64,000 nucleotides of DNA from assembly GCA_022578965.1 (NCBI GenBank), contig MU400528.1:310001-374000 (forward strand), read 5' to 3'. This DNA is from Xylaria sp. FL1777 (Eukaryota > Ascomycota > Sordariomycetes > Xylariales > Xylariaceae). Positions within the stretch are counted from its first letter, which is position 1. Every line of letters starts with the position of its first letter. Of this stretch, positions 54,965 to 64,000 are shown in pieces. The notes below the pieces were generated by a model. The model ran no database searches and was not told the origin of the DNA. It was given only the letters and a program-made list of their open reading frames with translations. The translations under genes and the position numbers were made by a program.

Positions 54965-56689
54965 TCACACCTGTTCATCCTCGCTGTCAGGCTGTACCGC
55001 CTCGTCTTTCGCATGATCAAACAAGACCCCTACCTCCGACATGATCGCTTTACGGTCGCTACCGATCACAGGCGTAAAATCGCGCGTACATATCTCCCAG
55101 CGTTTCTCAACCTGTACGCATGGCTCGATGATGCCCGTATATATGTCTTGAAAATCAAAAGATAAACAACGACGCTCACGGTCCAGCCTCACCAAGGGGC
55201 CTCTCACGATCCTCAGACTATCGCAAATCATGTATCTTCGGAAACAGCGGGCACGGATTCCTGCAGATACTAGTGTGCAGGCCTTCCACGTATCGTAGTC
55301 CACAAAATCCAGGATGTGGTCATACAGCTCAAGTGGGAAAACTCCTGTCGATTTGGATGCTGTGCAGCGATTCATAGCGGCGTCGAAGAAATTGACGAGC
55401 GCCGTAAGTCCGGGAAACTGAACCTGCAGTCTTCGCTTCGTTATCAAGCCACGCATCCGAGGCTTATCCATCGAAACCTCATTTATCGAAGGCTTAAGCT
55501 CGGGCCGATCACGTGGATGGCTACTTAGGCAATGTTCTTCGCGCACAGGTGAGAGATGGAGTTTCTTGCTAAAATGAACGAATGGTTTTCCGTCATTACC
55601 CGGGGACACTTCGACAAATGCCACTTCGAAGAGGGTCAGGATGACGGCCTGAAAGCTGGCGCATCCCTGTTTAATGCCCCAAGTAACAGTCTTGTTAATC
55701 GCCTCCCCATCAATCACTAATGTAAGGCTGATAAGGACTCCTTGAAACCAGTACATCGTTTCCGCGGGTGATACGCCCGCGGGGTTGCCTGGTAGGTGAG
55801 ACATGGACCCAAAATCGAGCAATGGAGCTATCTCGTCTTTATCAAGCCACCCAGTAGTTGAGGCCATGTCATTCATAAAGCGATAACAGTTTGTCAAATA
55901 AGTCCCGGCCTGGCTAGATGCGATCGAGGCAAGAGCAAACGCCAACTCTCGAAAGGGAAATGAATCCGGGGTCCACTCTCTTCCAAACCAAATAATCGCC
56001 GACGCGTACTTCTTAAGTACTAAAGCCATCACATATGTGAGATATGTCTTTCGGGCTCCTGAAATATCTGTCTTCGGGGTAACGACGCGGTTGTCATATT
56101 CAACCCTCGGGTTCTGCTTAGGCAGCTCCAGGGCCAGTGACGTCAAATGCTCCTCAGGACAGATGTCAAGGGAAACGGTTGGCGCGTACCGACAGGTGCT
56201 GGATGTGATGGAGCGAAGCCAGAGATCACCCTGGCGCGGGATGTTCCCAAGCTTCCAATGCATACTAAAGTTAACAGTGAAGACTTCATGGTCGAGGTTG
56301 ATGATGTACACGTCTTTGATGCCAGACCACTTCCAATTGCCTGGAAGCTCCGTAGGAACCATTTCGAACCTTCCTAGCCTTTTCTCGCTGGGCTTGAAGC
56401 CGTGGCTCGCCGATTGAAAATCCTTTTCCATAGAGTTTTCGTAGGCTGCATAGCGAGCCCGCATCTTTCGAAGCCATTCTGTTCATGGGTCAGCGCGATA
56501 AAAGACGCTTTACGTTCTTCACATCATACTTTGGTATGCCGCAGGGTCGTCGGGAATTCTGTCCACGATTCTGCGACCGAGACCCGCGTACTCGGTATCG
56601 GAGTCGTGAATACGGGCATAATACCGCCCGTGGAAGCGCACAGTCTCGAAAGCCCCCCGTAATGGGACGTCTTGGTCAAACATGTCCAT
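54965..56689 (-). CDS. Hypothetical protein with F-box-like segment (557 aa)
   Basis: Exons 56689-56530 and 56478-54965 (51-nt intron) join in phase, with KWLRKMRARYAAYENSMEK across and after the splice. The N-terminus is MDMFDQDVPLRGAFETVRFH, followed by RIHDSDTEYAG. Middle sequence includes NLDHEVFTVNFSMHWKLGNI and FGREWTPDSFPF, a pattern I do not recognise. Near residue 440, GVFPLELYDHILDFVDYDTW then CTLVSAGIRARCF resembles the F-box start (PxELxxxILdf...LxxCxLVs). The ending QPDSEDEQV is acidic. There is no signal peptide or clear membrane helix. If the F-box is real it would link the protein to an SCF ubiquitin ligase, but an F-box normally lies near the N-terminus, so this is tentative. 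Confidence 0.6.
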
Positions 56690-58402
56690 GTTGATGGAAA
56701 GAAGGCGTCATACAAACCCGGGTATTGGCTAGTTATCCCTACAGGAATGTCTCCTACATAGAGCGCACCTCAATATTTCTATATAGAAAAAGCTCTACCG
56801 TTTGCTCGGAGCGTACATAAATTGGACCATTTGGCGGGTGGGCGGTCGCAATCATAAATAGGTAGCGGTACCTTCCAAGTTCACTCACTCCCTCTACCTA
56901 TGCAAGCGCCCCATGCCGTACGGTTAGATATGCAGGGAGCTCGAAGTTTGTACATTTCCGTCAGACCTCATTAGCTAACTCATTGAAAATAAGTTAGGCT
57001 TCGCGGAATCAAGGGATAAGGACTCCTGAAGGGATAAGACTACGAGAATTCCAGCGATTTTCACAAAGAGGCCCAAGAATAGGAGTACAAGATAAATAAC
57101 GCCGTAGCCTAGAGGTTTTTTTTGGGTTTTTGTGTGTGTGTGTGTGTGTGTGTGTTGAAGTAGAGTAGAGTGGACAATTGGGCCTAATTAGCCCCTGAGT
57201 GGGTAGGTCTTGCTTAGTCATACGGCTGGAACGATAGTATAGCTGCACTCCTTATTGCGATGCACTTTCTCATAGACAACAAGAAGCAGAAGGAGGATAG
57301 CTAGCAATAAGTCCTTAACTTCAATTGATTATGTTTTATTTGATCGCTTTATTCCCCATGTTATAATTCATTTGTATACTTGGAGGCGTAGGATATGGCC
57401 TGTCTCCTCGTATCCAGAGTAGGGATAAGCCCCCTATCGTTTCCTCAGTGTGTGTGAAGAATGGAGAAGCAATCACAGCCCATAGCGAACAAACGCGGAG
57501 TTTGCATATTATCTCGTTATTATAGTCAAGGGAGTGTGAATCCTTGCGCAACAACAACATTTTCATCTCCTACCTACAGTTGGCTGCAGGGCCTTAGGAC
57601 TAAGCCCCTGAACCGCCCTTGTCAATGCATTGACGTCCACGATGCCAACCAGTCGAGTTTGTCAACGTTTATGGAAAAAGACCTACCTATTTACAGGGAC
57701 GGACCATTGAGACTAATTTGATGTGATGTCAAGGCTGTGGTACCGTTTCTCACAGTATTAGGCAGTCTTGGGTATGAAATGATGCATTAACGGTCCAGTT
57801 AGGTTTGTCTGTTGATAAAATTCTGAACGTAAGTCGCCTTAAGGAGCCTTACACTCAGCTATCATGTTTCTATAAGTAGAGTAGCAAAATTGCACAGCGA
57901 TTTTTTACGCAGCATGATTTCAGAGGAGGTATAATGGCCATCACCAATTTTTCAAGGGCTTAGTTGGCCTGCAAGGGATAACCACTGACGTAACGAGACA
58001 GTGGGACAGGTGGAAATCTATTTTGAGTCGAGACGTAGTGGCTTGCCGGCCAGATATTTCTCATCCCATGCACAGCCACAGCGTTGTGATGAAGAGCAGG
58101 CAGCATATTGATTTAAATTTAGCTAGTGGTCTCAAAGCTTAAGCCACGGAACTAACCACAACTGAATTGTTGGTGAAAATGAATGTGATAAGAAAATCTC
58201 ACACCAAAAGTGCTGGAGTTGCCAAAAAAAAAAAGAGCAAGAGTCATGAATGAGTGATGCTAAGCATGTGCGTCTCGACATTCGGATAGTCTGGGCACTC
58301 CAGTCAGTTGGGGATTAAAATAGGTGGCTGCGATGTTTCTATACTCACAGGGGCTGGCTTAACAATGAGAATATAATCTCCGCCATTGAGGATGAATCAT
58401 CG
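56690..58402. other. Gene-free region with a TG microsatellite
   Basis: About 1.7 kb. A TG array at 57131-57155 is the only repeat. No recognisable coding frame or RNA gene was seen. Confidence 0.45.
57131..57155. repeat. (TG)n microsatellite
   Basis: Twelve TG units follow a TTTTTTTTGGG stretch. Confidence 0.85.
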
Positions 58403-58747
58403 TCATGACCTTCTTCTTTTCTCTTTCCTCACCACAGTGATAAGATCCGGACTCTCGACCTCCTTGATCAAACATCTCTGCGTAAGTAGCGTGACGACGA
58501 ACCTGTACTGATGGCCAACCTGCAAGCCGCTGAACCAATCGGTACGGTACTCGAACTCTTGGTAGCCGTCTATTGGCGTGAACGGTACCGTTCTTTGGCT
58601 CCCGTAGATAACATGTCCGTACTCTTCGTAAAGTGTAATCCAGACCTCCGTAAACTGGCCGGGGAACTCTTCCCTGACTTTTGCTACAACGGAGAAGTCA
58701 TCTTCCCTGTAGGCTGAAGTTGCTTGGACTTCGATTATGACCGACAT
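58403..58747 (-). CDS. Hypothetical protein (114 aa)
   Basis: A single frame starting at the ATG at 58747, MSVIIEVQATSAYREDDFSV. It includes FTEVWITLYEEYGHVIYGSQ and FRFVVTLLTQ-like alternating hydrophobic stretches (RFVVTLLTQRC), so a small beta-sandwich is likely. It ends in a basic tail (RKEKRRRS). No signal peptide and no recognised family. The amino-acid make-up is protein-like (few rare residues), which favours a real gene, but the lack of introns or homology makes the call moderate. It stands alone between two long gene-free stretches. Confidence 0.45.
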   Translation of the reverse strand: MSVIIEVQATSAYREDDFSVVAKVREEFPGQFTEVWITLYEEYGHVIYGSQRTVPFTPIDGYQEFEYRTDWFSGLQVGHQYRFVVTLLTQRCLIKEVESPDLITVVRKEKRRRS

Positions 58748-60085
58748 ATAGGATAATATCTTTCGCTGTTAAATTGATTATAGAAATGGATCGTTCTTCG
58801 ATTATCTTAGGTATCATGGCTCGTTTCGAGAGGAGTGGAATCTTATGACTGCGAAGCCCGTGGTTTTTATAGGCACTATGATAGCACGAGAAAGTTGGCA
58901 TTATCATCATTCCTGTTGACATGATCACCGCTATTAGTTCTGAAGGTTGGACAACATCGTACCAGATGCCAAATTGGGGGATGAGCTGGATCATGTCTTG
59001 TTTGCTGCTGCTACAGCTGTTAAAGATGGTATACTTGTCCGACTACTTCGCTTTTGTCAGCTGGTATGTGTTTGTCTTTGAGGTGTAACCGCTAGAAACC
59101 AAACCCTTTCGTGTTGCCGGTCACCCTTTTCGTGCTACCAGTCTTGGAGTTCTCAGAGAGATCGGGAGTTTGAACACGACAACGCATTTGTCCTACTATG
59201 CTTACCCGACTGGATATACTAGCTATTGTATATTATGAGGTTGCTTTGACAACTCGTCTACTTCAGGGTGTTAAGAGTTTAGAATGCCCTTTGATAGTCA
59301 AAAGATTGGGAGTGTAGATAGAGAGTCCGGTCTTTTAGATGTATAATGCAACACAGTCTAACAGTAATATTAGGAATTCGGCAATAGCGGGTCGTGGCGG
59401 TGCGGTCTACCTCACCTCGTAGCCGCCGGACCTCCGTTTTACCATCGGCATATTGACTCCACCGGTGCACCGTATTAAGGGAAATGGAACCGTTGAGCCG
59501 CCGGGTTACGCTGCTCCTCCTACTCCGAACGATACCGCTTCTACTTAGGCCACCCCCTTTCCTTTACCCCTTTTGCGGAACCCCCTAGGTTTACTAGCTT
59601 ATCTTACGCTTGTGCCGCCGAGGGCGCCGCGCTCTAGGAACCAACAATAATAGCTCCTGAAGCCTATATGCTGGCTGGTGGTACCCAGTGACCAGGGCTG
59701 TGAACATGCTTCATGCAGACATGCAATCAGGCAGACAGACAATCAGCCAATCCGATACTCTCCGATTACCAATCACACGATACTCAAGGGCAAGCGGCAT
59801 GTCGAATTCAAATAGTTGAAAGGGAATCCTGACTTTCGAAGGGAAGAAAATCGTTTATATACACCGAATTCAACGCTAGAATCAGATAAATAAGTACCCA
59901 TCACCACATAAGCCATGGCCCATCAACACATCACATCTCAGCCGGTCTCAACCGGGTCCCGACGCCATCCATCCATCTCATCTTCTCATTCCCGCATTAG
60001 GTATCCTACTCATTCGCTCGGATAGGAGATTCCATTCGAATTTAGAACAGGAAGGAGGCCACCTAATATCGCCGTCTTAGATAAT
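58748..60085. other. Gene-free region with dispersed repeat copy B
   Basis: About 1.3 kb. It carries the second copy of the dispersed repeat (59395-59635). No intact gene. Confidence 0.5.
59395..59635. repeat. Dispersed repeat, copy B
   Basis: It shares ordered blocks with 22590-22755 (CCTCCGTTTT then ATCGGC, CCGCTTCTACTT, GCCGCCGAGGGCG) but retains about 60 bp of extra sequence in each of two gaps. Copy B therefore looks less deleted. Differences within blocks are mainly transitions (for example CCGGGCC against CCGGACC). Confidence 0.65.
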
Positions 60086-60939
60086 CTAAGCCGAGACTTG
60101 GAAGAAGTTGGTGCTACAGCTCTCGGAGCTGTCGCCGGTATTGCTGTAGTGCGTGTAGTACATGCCGTTGACGTAGTACTGGTACTCGTCGCCCGTGGCG
60201 TTGGCGACGACTGCAACCGTCCACTCCAGCTTCTCATCCTCGATGGGGACGGGAGCTGCGTTCGGCAAGTGGTTAGCAAATAAATAAATAAATAATATTA
60301 TATATATATGTGTGTGTGTTAGAAGCTAAGTTTAGGTGTGGAAGGTGAAATTGAGGTAGTAGGGGAATCAATGTGAGCGTGAATAGGTAAGCTTCGCAGG
60401 TTTTCAGGAGTATATATATATATGTCAAGCACGTATAAACTCACCGAGGAAAACAGCGCCGCCCTTAAAGTCGTAGATGGGAACCAGCCTAAAAAATCAT
60501 GAATATCAGCACACGAGTACAACACGACGAGTAATCATCCTAAACCCCCCTCTCTTCCCTCATTCTCCATCCCCTTTCAAACCACCATAAAACCCCAACA
60601 ACACATAACGTAACTCGTTCAAGCAAGACCAAAACAAATAAGAATATATAACACGTACTGTCCATATATGTTATACCCATAACCTGTAATGATGGGCGTG
60701 ATGAGCCCGGACTGCACGCTGAGCTCCATGTCGCCCTCGGGCAGCCCGCTCGCGCTCCACTCGATGGTGATCTTGTCGCCGGGCTTGTACGTCGCGCCGT
60801 CCGGGAACATGGTCTTGACCGCGCAGGGTTGCGGAACGCGTGGCTTCAGGAAGTTCAGGTTCAGGCTCGGTAGGGCCTGCGCCGCGCCCGCTAGGAGGAG
60901 CGCGGGGAGGGCTAGGGTCTTCATTGCGGAGGGGGTCAT
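60086..60939 (-). CDS. Small secreted protein with Kre9/Knh1-like Ig domain
   Basis: Exons 60939-60659, 60488-60445 and 60255-60086 give 164 aa. The start is MTPSAMKTLALPALLLAGAA (an inner Met at 60924 is also possible), a typical signal peptide cleaved after AQALP. The mature part has PDGATYKPGDKITIEWSASG and DMELSVQSG, then LEWTVAVVANATG and YYTHYSNTGDSSESCST, ending NFFQVSA. The arrangement of GxxxxPGxxIxIxW, W-T-V and a terminal FxV resembles the Kre9/Knh1-like N-terminal domain found in fungal cell-wall and GPI proteins. There is no GPI signal, so it is likely secreted. Two Cys residues (PCAV and ESCS) may pair. Introns are unusually long for this window (170 and 189 nt) and the second holds AAAT and TA repeats. 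Confidence 0.72.
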
Positions 60940-61419
60940 TGTGTTTATTTTCTTTTTCTGAGCCTGAGCCTGAGGACGATGGGGATCAAGGTCCAGAGAT
61001 GCAGGTCATCTATCTGGACATCATCTGGACATAATGGCCGTTTATATATCATCCCGCGCCTCATTACTACATACCCGCAATGCATACATGGCGAACATGC
61101 CGCCAAGAACCGAGGCAACCCCCATGTCTGTCTACCTAAGCATACGAGATGCTACAGACTACCAGACCGCATTACAACCTGAGAAATCTTCCAAGAAAGA
61201 ACCGTACTGGTCGTTTTCGGTTGTGGCCGCCGACTTCCGAAGGCACATGCAGGCGGGTACGTTGATAGACGAGGTGTGGATGAGGTGGTGAGTATTGAGA
61301 ATTGACTAAAGTTTATGGTACTCCGCCTCTAGAATGCCATTATTTCTATCACCTTTACCACTAGAGGTACCTGCCTTTTTTGCTACCCCTGCAGTAGTCA
61401 AGGATCTAACCGAGCGCCA

Positions 61420-61467
61420 AAAGATGCGATCCGAAGATGCGATCTTACGAAGATGCGATCCTACGAA
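61420..61467. repeat. Short tandem repeat, about 16-bp unit
   Basis: Three units of AAGATGCGATC followed by CG, TTACG and CTACG lie head to tail. The first unit is three bases shorter. Confidence 0.8.
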
Positions 61468-62431
61468 GCTGGAGGATCCGATACTACTTTAAGGCTACAT
61501 ATACCATCCATACCTACCTAAGTAAGTACTTACTGCTTCTATCCCTACTTTCATTACAACCTCCACTGCAGAATAGGCAAGTATGTGTATAAATATAGAA
61601 AGTTAGGTACCTAGTCCGGATAGATCTGAGGGCTCCTATGTACTGTCGGACGAGTGCTGCTTCAGAAAAGCACCTGTTAATACCTAGGTACGTCTAATTA
61701 GTGTTCATTTGGGTCGCTTAATAGATGTTTATTCCAGTCGATTTACGAGATACGACATACGAGGAGGACCGTCCTTAAATCAACAAGGGCACATTTCTAA
61801 GCGCTTACTTGTGTTGTGAAGTCCAGAACAGTTGCTTTTTAAAATGTCATATAAAGAGACAGACAGCTCGCGATCGGTAATACTCATGTGTCTTCTTAAC
61901 TTTCACAAATTGATTCCGCGACGAGAGAGCCGCAGCCACCGCCATGAACGGGGAGAGTGTACTCCTGATAGGCACATAGCAATATCTACATCAATGCCTC
62001 ATCTCAACAACCTCAGATCAACAACTCCTTCGGCTCGATAACTCCTTCATTTTTTTCGGAGATCCAATCCCTAACCTTTTCAGGATGCGCACCCGCGCTC
62101 CGTCGTATGGCTCCCTTCCCACCCGTCTTGCCGCCAATCATGCCCCGACACGACGTCTGTCCAGGGCCTCAACAGTCAGTCCCTTGTCGGTCGTATGCCA
62201 ACGAATATACACGCGCCGTGCATAATCGCGTCTCCGCTGCTACCCGCGAAAACATATACGGAACGTGCCTTGTCATCTGCATTTTTTTATGCTTTGAAAT
62301 AGTTGAGGACATCGGAGAGAGCTGTTGTTTATCTTGGTGAGCTTGCGTAGTGAAAATAGAGAATAGAGGGGCATGAAGTGTGACAACCCTTTGGAATGAG
62401 CGGAAACACCAAAAGGGCCAACCTAGACCTC

Positions 62432-62624
62432 GGTATCTGGATTCTCCTTGAAGTATTCTTGTGCGGTGCACAGAGCAGTGGCAGACTCGGCCTTTTGGCG
62501 CTTCTTCTACTCGTCCACAATTGTCCTTTGATCCTAGGTACAGACACGTTAGCTGACTTGCTAAAAAGTCTGTGGCATGGGGAAATACCTTGCTAAAACG
62601 ATCTTGTAGTGTTCCTTTTTTTGA
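62432..62624 (-). pseudogene. Possible broken gene fragment
   Basis: On the minus strand a fungal-type intron can be drawn (GTATTT donor near 62594, CAGCTAACG branch, CCTAG acceptor near 62540) joining GTLQDRFSK to DQRTIVDE. The frame then meets one TAG and continues as KKRQKAESATALCTAQEYFK to a stop. The residue pattern is protein-like (helical, Lys/Glu/Ala), which is unusual for random sequence, but the in-frame stop suggests decay or a missed splice. The family is not recognised. Confidence 0.3.
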
Positions 62625-64000
62625 ACAGTAGATATCGTTAATGCAGCTAGCTCTATTGATATTAACTGTAACGAACCTGCTCTACATCACCTGAGAGGTA
62701 GAGACAGTACATCGTCGGGGGTTCTTCATTTACAGGTAACAATAAGTCTTAAACAGGTGTCCGTTAGGGCGGTTTAAAGGACTCCCACCACTATGCAGAG
62801 ATAGAAGTCGGAATAGTAGTCCAATAGTGAATGTATTGATATAATTTGATGGCTAAGGAACTGGAAAGGAACAACTAGATACAGGAGATATCTTAAGACT
62901 ACATAGACAAAAAGAATGGAAGTGTGTTTTGTAAAGAGGCTAAGTGATCTAAGTGATCTAATAAATCATTTAAATCAACTCGATCAGTTCGGAAGTTAAG
63001 TAATCTATGCATTTGGACTGATCCAATAGATCATGCAGATCAATCTCCAGTAGGAGGGTGACCCATAATCATGCCATCCCTCCATGTTCGTAACTTTACC
63101 TATTTCCATAAGAATAAAGCTATCCCACGATATATAGCTAAACCCGAAAGTTCTATCTACTGTACCATCAATTTACCTTTTGCTCTTCTAGGTGCTGAAC
63201 ATAGTAGCCATATTTTAGACGGCCCAAATTTATCAGGACCTGTGTTCCCTTTGAATCCCTTGGGTCTATGTTGGTAAACCCTTCGTTCTTTAACCCTTCA
63301 TATACACGTAGTCAATCTACCGTAATAACATCTTGTTAAGAGATTCGTTGTATTCTCAGAATAAGAGCTTTTGGGCTATCTTCCCTTAAATATCCTCGGC
63401 TAGGCCTTTGTAGCAAGACTTACCCTGAACCACACACTACAAAATGCAGAAGTCAACCACGGCACTGAAAACATCAGTACTCTAGTTCAATGTCGATAGG
63501 GCTTCCTGGTTTAGAAAAATGAGAAATGCAACGCAACAAAGAATTAAAAATTCATTGTTTGTAGTCCTGAACGGTTTGGACAACGAACAAGGTCCCCAGA
63601 TAAATAATCTATATGTATATAATTAGTAAGCCTCACCGATAGGAGTACATCTACTTCGAAGACGCTGATAGTCTCCTGCGTTTCTGACTACTCACCTCGT
63701 TTCAGTTTCTCCGAGCTCTATTTCCCCCCAGAACTGAGTTGTCATAACTTACCGTAATATTAAGACAGAGTAACCTTCGACCAGCTAAGGCAGGCAACCT
63801 GTGAAGAAGCTGCAGCCACTTTATTTAAAGGGTGAAAGAGGGCAACACAGATTCTAAACTCTACAGATTTTATCCTTAAACTTAATACATTTATTTATTA
63901 TTTAAGTTACCCGTCAATGTAAAATTTAGGGTTTATTCTAAGTATAACTGGGATAGCATGCTTGGTGGCAAATATGCGGCTTTTCAACTGTTAGATCTCA

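Larger units (their letters stand above)
60940..64000. other. Gene-free region to the window edge
   Basis: About 3 kb without an intact gene. It contains a 16-bp tandem repeat (61420-61467), several CTACC tracts (near 61511 and 61681) and a probable gene fragment near 62.5 kb. Short frames at 61832-62041, 62107-62340 and 63071-63277 have no recognisable features. Confidence 0.45.

Noticed and set aside
62940..63070. Possible 5S rRNA-like fragment (GGAAGTTAAG and GGGTGACC words)
   Set aside because: Two short words resemble 5S control boxes, but their spacing is about 63 nt, too long, and I could not fold or align the rest. A covariance-model search would decide.

Overview
The window looks like genomic DNA of a filamentous ascomycete (Pezizomycotina, most likely Sordariomycetes). 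The reasons are eukaryotic single-copy housekeeping genes, short GT-AG introns (mostly about 50 to 140 nt) often with CTAAC-type branch points, an intron-containing tRNA gene, a NACHT-ankyrin NLR of the fungal type, and a secreted Kre9/Knh1-like protein. Short CTACCTAGGTAG-type tracts recur between genes. The genus cannot be fixed from the sequence alone. Most gene models below were assembled by hand by joining open frames across GT-AG introns in phase.

Region 1 (0-22 kb) is a compact housekeeping block: Golgi apyrase (YND1-like), Hikeshi/OPI10, a DUF4743 Nudix hydrolase, RPB8, ELP4, SEN34, an HSL-type esterase, an intron-containing tRNA-Gln(UUG), an NADP-type SDR, the exosome subunit MTR3, and a multi-spanning RING ligase of the Asi1/Asi3 type. 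Several of these genes serve RNA metabolism: RPB8 in transcription, ELP4 in tRNA wobble modification, SEN34 in tRNA splicing and MTR3 in RNA decay.

Region 2 (22-34 kb) is an accessory, AT-richer island. It holds a NACHT NLR with about 13 ankyrin repeats, a well-preserved 259-bp MITE with about 53-bp inverted ends and TA target duplications, a membrane-anchored SesB-type alpha/beta hydrolase with Cys at the nucleophile position, a small orphan protein and long non-coding stretches. The NLR-hydrolase neighbourhood recalls fungal NLR/effector gene pairs, but that link is an inference.

Region 3 (34-52 kb) returns to conserved genes: an OTU-domain protein, a PRPP synthetase with a large insertion, an XPG/Asteroid-like protein divergent from it, a Cid1/CutA-like nucleotidyltransferase whose catalytic domain is split by a very large insertion, TFIIF alpha (TFG1) and BUD13.

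Region 4 (52-64 kb) is sparse: an SDR, a 557-aa orphan with an F-box-like segment, a 114-aa hypothetical protein, a second diverged copy of a dispersed repeat, a small secreted protein, and about 3 kb without a supportable intact gene apart from a probable broken gene fragment near 62.5 kb.
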